This document shows positions 50,822-59,668 of a DNA stretch of 64,000 nucleotides, piece after piece. The first letter of the stretch is position 1. Every line of letters begins with the position of its first letter. Source of the DNA: Agromyces bracchium (GTDB lineage: Bacteria > Actinomycetota > Actinomycetes > Actinomycetales > Microbacteriaceae); assembly GCF_009709675.1 (NCBI RefSeq), contig NZ_WMLB01000006.1, positions 248,001-312,000 on the forward strand. Direction: 5' to 3'. Under the pieces are notes generated by a model, which worked only from the letters and a program-made list of their open reading frames with translations, made no database searches and had not been told where the DNA came from. Both the position numbers and the translations under genes were made by a program.

Positions 50822-52147
50822 TCACGGGTAGAGGCCGCGGAGGCGGTGGGCCTCGGCGACACGCTCGACGGCCAGAGCCGTGGCGGCGGTGCGGAGCGAG
50901 AGGTCGCGGGCCTCGGCGTAGCCGAGGACATGACGCCAGGCGTTCAGCATCCGCTCCTCCAGTCTGCTCTCGACTTCGTCGACCCGCCACCAGTACGCCT
51001 GGTTGGCCTGGACCCACTCGAAGTACGAGACGATGACACCGCCCGCGTTGGCGAGGATGTCGGGGACGACCAGCACGCCGCGCTCCCGGAGGATGGCGTC
51101 GGCGGCCGGGGTGGTGGGGCCGTTCGCGCCCTCGACGACGACCTTCGCGAGCACGTCCGCGGCGTTGCCGCCGTGCAGCACGCCCTCGACCGCGGCCGGG
51201 ACGAGCAGGTCGACGTCCTGGGTCAGCACGGCGTCGCGGTCGAGTTCGTCGCCGCCGGCGAAGCCGACGACCGAGCCGGTGGCGCGCACGTGGTCGGAGA
51301 GCGCCTCGATGTCGAGACCGGCGTCGTTGCGGATCGCACCGTATTGGTCGCTGACCGCCGTGACGCGCACGCCGCCCTCGGCGAGGAACCGCGCGGCATC
51401 CGCACCGACCTTGCCGAAGCCCTGCACGGCCGCGGTCGCACGACCGGGCTCGATGCCGGCGTGGCGCAGCGCGGCGAGCGCGATGTGCGTCACGCCGCGC
51501 GAGGTGGCCGACGCCCGGCCGAGCGAACCGCCGAGCGCGATGGGCTTGCCCGTGACGATGCCGGGCACGGTGTACCCGGAGTTCACCGAGTAGGTGTCCA
51601 TCATCCACGCCATGGTGCGCTCGTCGGTGCCGATGTCGGGCGCGGGGATGTCGCGCTCCGGCCCGATGATCGGCAGGATCTCGCTCGTGTAGCGGCGGGT
51701 GACGCGCTCGAGCTCGCCGACCGAGTGGTCGCGCGGGTCGATCGCGATGCCGCCCTTCGCGCCGCCGTACGGCACGTCGAGCAGGGCGCACTTCCAGGTC
51801 ATCCACATCGCGAGCGCGCGCACCTCGTCGAGGTTCACGTTCGGCGCGTAGCGGAGGCCGCCCTTGGCGGGGCCGCGGCTGAAGTTGTGCTGCACGCGGT
51901 AGCCGAGGTACACCTCGGTCTCACCGGAGTCGCGGCGCAGCGGCACCGCGACCGCCATCTCGCGACGCGGGGTCGCGAGCATGCGGTGCAGGCCATCGCC
52001 GTAGCCGAGCAGCTCGATCGCCTCGGCCAGCTGGGCGCGGGCGTCGACGAGCGGGGTCGGCTCGGCGTCGGCGACCGGGTTCACGGGCACGGATGCCGCG
52101 TCCGCGAGGATCACGGGCGACGCCGTCGTCGCCGTCACGGGGTTCAT
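50822..52147 (-). CDS. Glutamate dehydrogenase (Glu/Leu/Phe/Val family)
   Basis: A 441-residue dehydrogenase. The substrate domain includes YRVQHNFSRGPAKGGLRYAPNVNLDEVRALAMWMTWKCALLDVPYGGAKGGI (catalytic lysines) and DIPAPDIGTDERTMAWMMDTYS. The nucleotide-binding turn is QGFGKVGADAARFLAEGG. It interconverts glutamate and 2-oxoglutarate plus ammonia. The ATG at 52147 overlaps the gabT stop as ATGA. In this operon it would regenerate the 2-oxoglutarate used by GabT and release its nitrogen as ammonia. Confidence 0.92.
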   Translation of the reverse strand: MNPVTATTASPVILADAASVPVNPVADAEPTPLVDARAQLAEAIELLGYGDGLHRMLATPRREMAVAVPLRRDSGETEVYLGYRVQHNFSRGPAKGGLRYAPNVNLDEVRALAMWMTWKCALLDVPYGGAKGGIAIDPRDHSVGELERVTRRYTSEILPIIGPERDIPAPDIGTDERTMAWMMDTYSVNSGYTVPGIVTGKPIALGGSLGRASATSRGVTHIALAALRHAGIEPGRATAAVQGFGKVGADAARFLAEGGVRVTAVSDQYGAIRNDAGLDIEALSDHVRATGSVVGFAGGDELDRDAVLTQDVDLLVPAAVEGVLHGGNAADVLAKVVVEGANGPTTPAADAILRERGVLVVPDILANAGGVIVSYFEWVQANQAYWWRVDEVESRLEERMLNAWRHVLGYAEARDLSLRTAATALAVERVAEAHRLRGLYP

Positions 52148-53502
52148 GCGCTGCGCAGCCCTTCCGCGACGACCTCGAGGCCCTCGACGAGCAGCTCGTC
52201 CGAGATGGTGAGCGGCGGGAGGAAGCGGATGACGTTGCCGTAGGTGCCGCACGTGAGGACGAGCACGCCGTTGGCGTGGGCGTACGCGGCGACCTTCGAC
52301 GTGAGCGCCGCATCGGGCGCGCCGGTGGCGGGGTCGACGAGTTCGACGGCGACCATGGCGCCGCGGCCGCGGACGTCGCCGATGCGCGGGTCGGCGGTGC
52401 GGAGCGCGTTCAGGCGGCCGATGAGCACCGAGCCGATCTGCTTGGCGCGCTCGATGAGGCCGTCCTCCTCGTACGACTCGATCGCGGCGAGCGCCGCGGC
52501 GCAGGCGAGCGGGCTGCCCGCGTAGGTGCCGCCGAGGCCGCCGGCCATGGCGGAGTCCATGATGTCGGCGCGGCCGGTGACGGCCGAGAGCGGCAGGCCG
52601 CCGGCAATGCCCTTCGCGGTGACGATCACGTCGGGCACGATGCCCTCGTGCTCGCTCGCGAACCAGGCGCCGGTGCGGGCGAAGCCGGTCTGCACCTCGT
52701 CGGCGATGAAGACGACGTCGTTCGCGTTCGCCCACTCGACGAGCGCCGGCAGGAAGCCGGGTGCGGGCACGATGAAGCCGCCCTCGCCCTGGATGGGCTC
52801 GATGATGATCGCGGCGAGGTTCTCGGCGCCGATCTGCTTCTCGATCTGCGTGATGGCGCGGGCCGCGGCCTCGGCACCCGACAGGCCGCCGTCGCGGAAG
52901 GGGTAGCTGAGCGGGGCGCGGTACACCTCGGGCGCGAACGGGCCGAAGCCGTTCTTGTACGGGATGTTCTTGGCGGTGAGCCCCATCGTGAGGTTGGTGC
53001 GGCCGTGGTAGGCGTGGTCGAAGGCGACGACGGCCATCTTCTTCGTGTGGTGACGTGCGACCTTGATCGCGTTCTCGACGGCTTCCGCGCCGGAGTTGAA
53101 GAGCGCGGTGCGCTTCTCGTGGTCGCCGGGGGTGAGCCCGTTGAGCTTCTCGGCGACGGCGACGTAGCCCTCGTAGGGCGCGACGGTGAAGCACGTGTGG
53201 GTGAACGCGTCGAGCTGGGCCTTCACCGCGTCGACGACGCGGGGGTTCGAGTTGCCGACGCCCGTCACGGCGATGCCCGAGCCGAGGTCGATGATCGAGT
53301 TGCCGTCGGCGTCGACGATGACGCCGCCGCCGGCCGCGACGACCGAGACGGGGATGGTGTGCCCGACGCCCTTCGCGACGGCCTGCGCCTTGCGGGCGAT
53401 GAGCTCCTGCGAGCGCGGGCCCGGGATGCTGGTGACGAGGCGGCGCTCCTGCGGGAGGGCGGGGCCGCCGACGGTGGTGGCCGTGGGTTCGACGATGGTC
53501 AT
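52144..53502 (-). CDS. gabT: 4-aminobutyrate aminotransferase
   Basis: A 452-residue class III aminotransferase: GSGIAVTGVGNSNPRVVDAVK, LFNSGAEAVENAIKVAR, FDHAYHGRTNLTMGLTAK, IIEPIQGEGGF, FIADEVQTGFARTG, the PLP lysine in VTAKGIAGGLPLSAV and GGTYAGSPLACAAALA. It converts GABA and 2-oxoglutarate to succinate semialdehyde and glutamate. First gene of the operon gabT-gdh-gabD-amine oxidase-USP-permease. The promoter lies in the 65 bp up to the hairpin at 53568. Confidence 0.95.
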   Translation of the reverse strand: MTIVEPTATTVGGPALPQERRLVTSIPGPRSQELIARKAQAVAKGVGHTIPVSVVAAGGGVIVDADGNSIIDLGSGIAVTGVGNSNPRVVDAVKAQLDAFTHTCFTVAPYEGYVAVAEKLNGLTPGDHEKRTALFNSGAEAVENAIKVARHHTKKMAVVAFDHAYHGRTNLTMGLTAKNIPYKNGFGPFAPEVYRAPLSYPFRDGGLSGAEAAARAITQIEKQIGAENLAAIIIEPIQGEGGFIVPAPGFLPALVEWANANDVVFIADEVQTGFARTGAWFASEHEGIVPDVIVTAKGIAGGLPLSAVTGRADIMDSAMAGGLGGTYAGSPLACAAALAAIESYEEDGLIERAKQIGSVLIGRLNALRTADPRIGDVRGRGAMVAVELVDPATGAPDAALTSKVAAYAHANGVLVLTCGTYGNVIRFLPPLTISDELLVEGLEVVAEGLRSA

Positions 53503-53567
53503 GGGGTGCTCCGATGCGGTGACGACGGTGGCGATGTCGGGCAATGGTAGGCAGCCCGAAACGGATG

Positions 53568-53602
53568 CCACCCCCTCCCAGATGTACATCGGAAGGGGGT
53601 GG
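53568..53602 (-). terminator. Hairpin between the ABC importer operon and gabT
   Basis: CCACCCCCTCCC pairs with GGAAGGGGGTGG (one wobble). The loop is itself the palindrome GATGTACATC. It lies 37 bp beyond the permease stop on the minus strand and 66 bp before gabT. A terminator is the first guess; the TGTACA core could also be an operator for gabT. Confidence 0.6.
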
Positions 53603-53638
53603 ACGTGCCACGCCGTACAAATCGGTGTCGCCGGGAGG

Positions 53639-55546
53639 TCAGCGGCGCGACAGCTCCCGCACCTGCTCCGTCGCGACGGAACGCGTGTCAGTGGCATCCG
53701 GGTCATCCGTCGCCTCGACGGCCGCGGCCGCGGCGCCCAGCGCATCGGTCGCGCTCGCGACGACCCGCCCGCGGCGCGATGCGCGCCCGATCGCGCGGAG
53801 CGACACGAGCCACTGCAGGCCGTAGCCGATCGCGAAGACGAGGAGCGTGAAGATGAGGGCCATGGCCGCCCCCTGGTCGGGCGCGTAGAGCTGCGCCGAG
53901 CGCGGGTTGATCATCGCGTACATGTACACGGAGAGCGGACGCGACTCGGGCGTCGCGAGGAACGCCGGCAGCGTGAACTCGTTCGTGCCGAGGATGAACA
54001 TCTGGATCCAGACGGCGAACACCGTGGGGGCGAGGAGCGGCGCGACGATGCGCCGGAACCCCTCGAGCCGGCTCGCGCCGCTGATCAGCGCCGCCTCCTC
54101 GAGCTCCTTCCGGATCTGCAGGGTCGCGCTGAACCCGGCGCGGTAGGCGATCGACACCCGGTACGAGTACGCGATCACGAGCGCGGCGATGGTGCCGGCG
54201 AGCGGGATCACCGGGTTGATCACCATGAACGTCAGGAACATCGCGAAGCCGGCGATGACCGCGGGGATGGCGACGCTCGACGATGCGAAGAGGTCCATGC
54301 TCCTCGTCCACCCGGTCGCGCGGGCACGCGCGATCCCGTACGCCAGCACGGTCGCCGCACCGCACGCGATCGTGGCGCTGCCGCCCGCGATGATGAGCGT
54401 TCGACCGAGCGACGCCCAGAACTCGCCGTCGGCGAGCACCTCGCCGAACGCCCCGAACTGCGTCTGCGTACGGAGCGCCTCGAACGAGAACGCCAGCGGA
54501 TACGGGGTGATCGCCGACCAGAACAGGGCGAAGAGCGGGAGCACGGCCGTGAGCATGGTGAAGACGACGACGGCCAGGAGCACCGGGATGCGCCATCCGC
54601 CCAGTTTCATGGTGGTGGGCCGGAAGCCCTTGCCGGAGATCGAGGCCCGCCGCTCGGCGTCGCGCGTCGCGCGGAGGTAGATCACGAACGCGATCGTCGT
54701 GATCACGAGGAACACGCACCCCCAGGCGGCCGCGAGGCCGTACTGCGGCAGCTCGCCCGCGCCCGCACTGATCAGCGTCCAGAGCTTCAGGGCGAAGATC
54801 GACTTGCCGGACTCCTGGCCGAACAGCAGCGGCACCTCGAGGCTGCCGAGGCCGAGGATGAACGTCAGCACGGTCACGCCGAGCAGGCCCGGCCAGAGCA
54901 TCGGAAGGGTGACCCGGCGGAGGGTCTGCCCCCAGCCGGCGCCGGAGACGCGCGCCGACTCCTCGAGCGAGCCGTCCATGCCCGTCAGGATCGGCACGAT
55001 CATCAGGAACGGGAACGTCACGTTCGTGAGCGACTGGATGACGATCATCGTGGGGAACGAGTACGGGTCGATCGTCACGTCGGCCATGCCGGGCACGAGG
55101 TGGATCAGCTGGTTCAGCACGCCCGACTCGGGCGAGAGCATCAGCAGGTACGCCTGCGCCTTGACGATCGGCGGCACGATGAACGGCACGATGACGAGCA
55201 GCGAGATCACCCGCCGGAACGGCGCGTCGGTCCGCACGGTGATCCACGCGAGGCCGAACGCCATGAGCAGCGACAGCACCGTCGACCCGCCCACGAACGC
55301 CGCGGTCGACCCGAGCACGGCCCAGAAGTCCTCGCGCAGCCCCCACAGGGTCGCGAAGTTGTCGACCGACCACCGCGCCGACGAGACGCCGAACGGGAGG
55401 AACGGACCACGGAAGGCCGTGATCACCTGCACCGCCAGCGGGATGGCGAGCAGCAGGAAGATCACCGTTCCGGCGACGACCGTCGCGACCGTCATCGTGG
55501 TCGGCCGGGTCCGCCCGGCCCTCGTGGCCCGTTCCGCCCTGGACAT
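53639..55546 (-). CDS. ABC importer permease with two fused membrane units (Fe/thiamine type)
   Basis: A 635-residue permease containing two BPD-type halves in one chain, as in FbpB/ThiP. Two EAA loops are seen: LEESARVSGAGWGQTLRRVTLPMLWPG in the first half and LEEAALISGASRLEGFRRIVAPLLAP in the second. About twelve spans. The start at ATG 55546 is two bases after the binding-protein stop. The substrate could be iron, thiamine, a phosphonate or a polyamine-like compound; the sequence does not decide. Confidence 0.9.
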   Translation of the reverse strand: MSRAERATRAGRTRPTTMTVATVVAGTVIFLLLAIPLAVQVITAFRGPFLPFGVSSARWSVDNFATLWGLREDFWAVLGSTAAFVGGSTVLSLLMAFGLAWITVRTDAPFRRVISLLVIVPFIVPPIVKAQAYLLMLSPESGVLNQLIHLVPGMADVTIDPYSFPTMIVIQSLTNVTFPFLMIVPILTGMDGSLEESARVSGAGWGQTLRRVTLPMLWPGLLGVTVLTFILGLGSLEVPLLFGQESGKSIFALKLWTLISAGAGELPQYGLAAAWGCVFLVITTIAFVIYLRATRDAERRASISGKGFRPTTMKLGGWRIPVLLAVVVFTMLTAVLPLFALFWSAITPYPLAFSFEALRTQTQFGAFGEVLADGEFWASLGRTLIIAGGSATIACGAATVLAYGIARARATGWTRSMDLFASSSVAIPAVIAGFAMFLTFMVINPVIPLAGTIAALVIAYSYRVSIAYRAGFSATLQIRKELEEAALISGASRLEGFRRIVAPLLAPTVFAVWIQMFILGTNEFTLPAFLATPESRPLSVYMYAMINPRSAQLYAPDQGAAMALIFTLLVFAIGYGLQWLVSLRAIGRASRRGRVVASATDALGAAAAAVEATDDPDATDTRSVATEQVRELSRR

Positions 55547-55548
55547 GG

Positions 55549-56718
55549 CTATCCGTTCAGTGCCGCGTCGGCAGCGTTCGTGAGGGCGATCCACTCGTCG
55601 CGGGTCGCCTCGGTCTCGGTCTCGGCGCCGTTCTCGATGCTCTGCAGCAGCGCGTCGGCGTTCGTCTTCATGAGGCCGGTCGCCTGCTCGAACAGCGACG
55701 ACGGCAGGCCGGGGTAGGGCACCTGGGTCGTCGCGAACCGCTCGTCGGTCATGCGCAGCTCGAGCCACGTCGGGTCGTAGGCGTTCCAGAGCGCCCAGAG
55801 CATGGCGCCCGGCTTGTTGGCGGCGTCGACGTTCACGCCCGAGAACTGGGCGAACACGCCGGAGTGCTCGAACGGCTGTGCCGCGAGGCTCGGGTTCGGG
55901 TTGAACAGCGTCTGGTTCAGGGCGATCGGCACGTCACCGCTCGAGAGCGGCGAGTTCTGGTCCTCGAGCACTTGGAGGGTGCCGGACGACTTCAGCTCGC
56001 CGATCAGCTCGACCATGGCGTCCTCGCCCTCGGCCATGCCGTACCCGGAGAACACGATCGGGTTGTAGTTCGCGATCGAGACCGTGCCCTCGAACTCGGG
56101 CGCGAGCAGGTCGTCGAGCGAGGCCGGGGCCTCGATCCGGTCGGTGTTGACCTGCATGAGCGAGCCGTTCATGCTGTCGGGCAGCATCTCGGGCGCGCCG
56201 AGCTGGAGGAACTCCTCGGGCACGCCGAACTGCGTCCAGTCGACCTCGTCCCAGTACCCCTCGTCGGTCATCGCGGCCGCGGAGAGCAGCGAGCCGGAGA
56301 GCACGTCGGTGTTGCGGCCGCCGGTGGCCTCGGCCGAGATGACGGCCGACGGCAGGTTGTAGGTCAGGCCTCGGGTCTCGATCTCGAGGTCGGGGTAGCG
56401 CGCGTTGAACTCCGCGATCACCTCCGGTGCGAGCTCGTACCAGTCCCAGACCACGAGACGACCGCCGTCGGTCTCCGTGGCCTGCTCGTAGAGGGCGTCC
56501 ATTTGCCGGTCGATCTCGGGCCAGAAGTCCTCGTAGAAGTTCTCGCACCGGGTGAAGGCACCGATCTCGACCGCGTCGCAGGTCGCGCCGGTCGTCGCGT
56601 CGCCGGCCGGTTCGAGCGCGGCGGGCGCGTCGGCCCGACTCGAACTGCAGGAGCTGAGCAGCAGCATGCCCGCTGCGGCGAGGGCGACGGTGCCGCCCCG
56701 GAAGGTACGAACGTTCAT
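55549..56718 (-). CDS. Lipoprotein solute-binding subunit of the ABC importer
   Basis: A 389-residue family 1/8 solute-binding protein. Lipoprotein signal RTFRGGTVALAAAGMLLLSSCSS with lipobox LSSC. The mature protein has VVWDWYELAPEVIAEFNARYPDLEIE, AEATGGRNTDVLSGS and FEGTVSIANYNPIVFSGYG, resembling FbpA/PotD-like clamshell proteins. No clear tyrosine pair for iron binding could be assigned. It sits between the ATPase and the permease genes. Confidence 0.88.
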   Translation of the reverse strand: MNVRTFRGGTVALAAAGMLLLSSCSSSRADAPAALEPAGDATTGATCDAVEIGAFTRCENFYEDFWPEIDRQMDALYEQATETDGGRLVVWDWYELAPEVIAEFNARYPDLEIETRGLTYNLPSAVISAEATGGRNTDVLSGSLLSAAAMTDEGYWDEVDWTQFGVPEEFLQLGAPEMLPDSMNGSLMQVNTDRIEAPASLDDLLAPEFEGTVSIANYNPIVFSGYGMAEGEDAMVELIGELKSSGTLQVLEDQNSPLSSGDVPIALNQTLFNPNPSLAAQPFEHSGVFAQFSGVNVDAANKPGAMLWALWNAYDPTWLELRMTDERFATTQVPYPGLPSSLFEQATGLMKTNADALLQSIENGAETETEATRDEWIALTNAADAALNG

Positions 56719-56824
56719 GATCCCTGGTGCCTCTCTGTCGATGGAACGGGTGATGGTGCGGGTGGAGCGGTGGAGCGGGTGGGTGGGGTGGAGCGGGGGG
56801 CGCGGGTCGGGGCCGGTCGGTCGC

Positions 56825-57967
56825 CTAGGCCGCGAGCACGCGGCAGGCCTGCGGCGCGAGCTCGAGGAACACCGAGCTCCCCTCCGCGGGCGAGTCCATG
56901 GGGGCGCCGCGGGCGACGATGCGCCCGACGGTGGTCTGCTCGTGCACGATCTCGGCCTCGTACTCGACGATCTCGCCGAGGAACTCGACCCTGGCGACAC
57001 GCGCGGCGAGCAGGTTGGGTCGGTCGACGGATGCCTCGTGCCAGCGCACGCTCTCGGGACGGATCGTCACGGTGACCTCGGCCCCGGTTCCGCTCCCGGC
57101 CGGGCACGGCGTGACGAGCTTGGTCCCGAACGCCTCGACCAGGGCGTCGCCGTTCGCGTCGCGATCGCGCACGACGGCGGGGATGAGGTTCACCCGCCCG
57201 ACGAAGTCGGCGACGAACCGGTCGGCGGGCGCGAAGTACAGCTCCTTCGGGGCGGCCTCCTGCACGATCCGCCCGCCGTTCATGACGGCGACGCGGTCGG
57301 ACATCGAGAGCGCCTCGGACTGGTCGTGCGTGACGTAGAGCGCCGTGATGCCGAGGCGCTGCTGGAGGCTGCGGAGCTCGTTGCGCATCGTGTCGCGCAG
57401 CTTCGCGTCGAGGTTGCTCAGCGGCTCGTCGAGCAGCAGCAGCCGCGGTCGGTGGGCGAGCGCCCGCGCGAGCGCGAGTCGCTGCTGCTGGCCGCCGGAG
57501 AGCGCGGTCGCCGGCCGATGCGCGTACGCGTCGAGCTGCACGAGCTCGAGCGCCTCCATCGCGCGCTGCCTGGCCTGCTTCTTCGGCAGCTTCCCGGCGG
57601 AGACCTGAAGCGGGAAGACCGCGTTGGCGAAGACGCTCATGTGCGGCCAGATCGCGTAGTTCTGGAAGACCATGCCGACGTCACGCTTGTCGGGCGAGAC
57701 GTGCTCGCTTCCGGTCGAGAGCACGCGTCCGTCGAGCGAGATCACGCCGCCGTCGCTCGTCTCGAGGCCCGCGACGCAACGGAGCGTGGTCGTCTTGCCG
57801 CAGCCGGAGGGCCCGAGGAGCGAGGTGAATGTGCCTGGCTCGATGGTGAAGCTCACGCCCTTCACCACGGGGACCTCGGCCCCGTCGAGGCGGTAGTGCT
57901 TCTCGAGGCCGTCGACGACGAGTCGGCCGCCTCCGCGGGCTTCGGTCATGTCGGCGGTCGTGGTCAC
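56825..57967 (-). CDS. ABC importer ATPase (FbpC/PotA type)
   Basis: A 380-residue ATPase with Walker A GPSGCGKTT, signature [15 protein letters not shown], Walker B LLLLDEPLSNLD and H-loop VTHDQSEA. The C-terminal TOBE region contains VTVTIRPESVRWHEA. Start GTG 57967 has GAAGGAGG six bases upstream; it is the first gene of the importer operon. A hydrophilic 106-bp gap separates it from the binding-protein gene. Confidence 0.92.
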   Translation of the reverse strand: MTTTADMTEARGGGRLVVDGLEKHYRLDGAEVPVVKGVSFTIEPGTFTSLLGPSGCGKTTTLRCVAGLETSDGGVISLDGRVLSTGSEHVSPDKRDVGMVFQNYAIWPHMSVFANAVFPLQVSAGKLPKKQARQRAMEALELVQLDAYAHRPATALSGGQQQRLALARALAHRPRLLLLDEPLSNLDAKLRDTMRNELRSLQQRLGITALYVTHDQSEALSMSDRVAVMNGGRIVQEAAPKELYFAPADRFVADFVGRVNLIPAVVRDRDANGDALVEAFGTKLVTPCPAGSGTGAEVTVTIRPESVRWHEASVDRPNLLAARVARVEFLGEIVEYEAEIVHEQTTVGRIVARGAPMDSPAEGSSVFLELAPQACRVLAA

Positions 57968-58047
57968 GGCCGGCCTCCTTCGGCGATCTTTGTATTCTGG
58001 ATCCAAGGTTGCTTCGACGAGCGCCCCGGCGGAACGTGCGGGGGCCA

Positions 58048-59646
58048 TCAGCGTTCGGCCCCCGATGTCGAGACTTCGGCGCGAGCGGATGCCTCGGCGT
58101 GGACGGATTCGCCGGCGCCGGCGGTCGCGTCCAGCCCGGCGGATGCTCCGCCGCGCGCGGCGCTCGAGGCATCCGGCCCCTCGCCCCACCCGACGGTGAC
58201 CTTCGGCCTGGCGAAGCACAGCACCACGACCGCGCAGAGCGCGAAGGCGGCGACCGCGAGCAGGAGCGAGTGGCCCATGGCGACCGAGAACCCATCGACG
58301 ACCGCTGCCGGAAGCCCGCCGCCCGCGCCGGGCGTCGCCTCCTCGGCGTCGAACCCGGGCAGCTGGGCCGACAGCGCGACGCTCATCAGCGCGGCGATCG
58401 CCGCGGAGCCGAGCACCGACCCGACCTGCCGGGTCAGCGTGTACACGCCCGAGCCGGCGCCGGCGTGCTCGCGTGCGAGGTTCCGGGTCGCGGTCGACGC
58501 GAGCGGCGCGAAGACGCCCGAGATGCCGATCCCGAGCAGCGCCGACGGCAGGAGCAGCAGCCAGAGCGGGGCATCCGGTCGGAGGACGGCGGCGTACCAG
58601 CCGAGCGCGACCGCCGAGGTCGACAACCCGGCGACCGCCACCCACTTCGGGTCGACGCGGTCGCTGAACCGCCCGACGAACGGCGCGAGCACCCCCGACA
58701 CGACCGCCATCGGCGCGAGCATGAGCGCCGCCTGGGTCGGCGGGAGCCCGAGCGCGACCTGCAGGAAGAACGCGAGCGGGAGCGGCATCGCGGTCATCGC
58801 GACGCCGACGAGCGAGATCGCGACGTTCGAGAGCGCGAAGTTCCGGTCGCGGAACAGGCCGAGCGGCAGCAGCGGCTCAGCCCGATTGAGCGCCTGCCAC
58901 GCGATGAAGCCCGCCATGACGATCACGCCGGCAACGATGACGCCCCACACGGTGACCGGGCCCACGATCGTGCCCCAGTCGTAGGTCGGTCCCTCCTGGA
59001 CGCCGAACACGATGAGGAACATGCCCACCGCGCTCAGCACGACGCCGAGCCAGTCGAACCGGTGCACGCGCGTCTCGAGGCTCGGCACGAGCCGCCAGGC
59101 GGCGACGAAGGCGATGATCCCGACGGGCACGTTGACGAAGAACACCCACTGCCACCCGAGCGAGTCGACGAGCACGCCGCCGAGGATCGGGCCGAGGAGC
59201 GTCGCGACGCCGGCGACCGAGCCCCAGAGGCCCATCGCCGCCCCGCGCTGGTTCGGCGGGAAGACCCGGGTGATCACGGCCATCGTCTGCGGGGTCATCA
59301 GCGCGGCGCCGAGGCCCTGCGCGGCGCGCGCCGCGATGAGCATCGCGATCTCACCGGACAGCCCGCACCAGAGCGACGCGAGCGTGAAGACGACGAGCCC
59401 GACGAGGTAGACCCGCTTCGGCCCGAAGCGGTCGCCGAGCCGGCCCGTGATCAGCAGCGGCACGGCGTAGGCGAGCAGGTAGGCGCTGGTCACCCAGATC
59501 ACCGTCGTCAGGTCGGTGTCGAGGTCGGCGAGGATCGCAGGGTACGCGATCGACACGATCGTCGTGTCGACGAGGATCATGAAGAACCCGATGACGAGCG
59601 CCCAGAGGGCGGGCCAGGGTCTGGTGCTCCGGTTCATGGTCGGCAT
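58048..59646 (-). CDS. DHA2-family MFS drug exporter
   Basis: A 532-residue protein with fourteen predicted spans. Family marks: DTTIVSIAYPAILADL (motif D1 in helix 1), GRLGDRFGPKRVYLVG (motif A), GLGAALMTPQTMAVITRVFPPNQRGAAMGLWGSVAGVATLLGPILGGVLVDSLGWQWVFFVNVPVG (motif C region). The QacA/EmrB group exports cationic drugs by proton antiport. The C-terminal 60 residues are Ala/Ser/Glu-rich and probably disordered. ATG 59646 or 59637 are possible starts. Confidence 0.92.
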   Translation of the reverse strand: MPTMNRSTRPWPALWALVIGFFMILVDTTIVSIAYPAILADLDTDLTTVIWVTSAYLLAYAVPLLITGRLGDRFGPKRVYLVGLVVFTLASLWCGLSGEIAMLIAARAAQGLGAALMTPQTMAVITRVFPPNQRGAAMGLWGSVAGVATLLGPILGGVLVDSLGWQWVFFVNVPVGIIAFVAAWRLVPSLETRVHRFDWLGVVLSAVGMFLIVFGVQEGPTYDWGTIVGPVTVWGVIVAGVIVMAGFIAWQALNRAEPLLPLGLFRDRNFALSNVAISLVGVAMTAMPLPLAFFLQVALGLPPTQAALMLAPMAVVSGVLAPFVGRFSDRVDPKWVAVAGLSTSAVALGWYAAVLRPDAPLWLLLLPSALLGIGISGVFAPLASTATRNLAREHAGAGSGVYTLTRQVGSVLGSAAIAALMSVALSAQLPGFDAEEATPGAGGGLPAAVVDGFSVAMGHSLLLAVAAFALCAVVVLCFARPKVTVGWGEGPDASSAARGGASAGLDATAGAGESVHAEASARAEVSTSGAER

Positions 59647-59668
59647 TCGCAGGCGGATGGCTCTGGGC

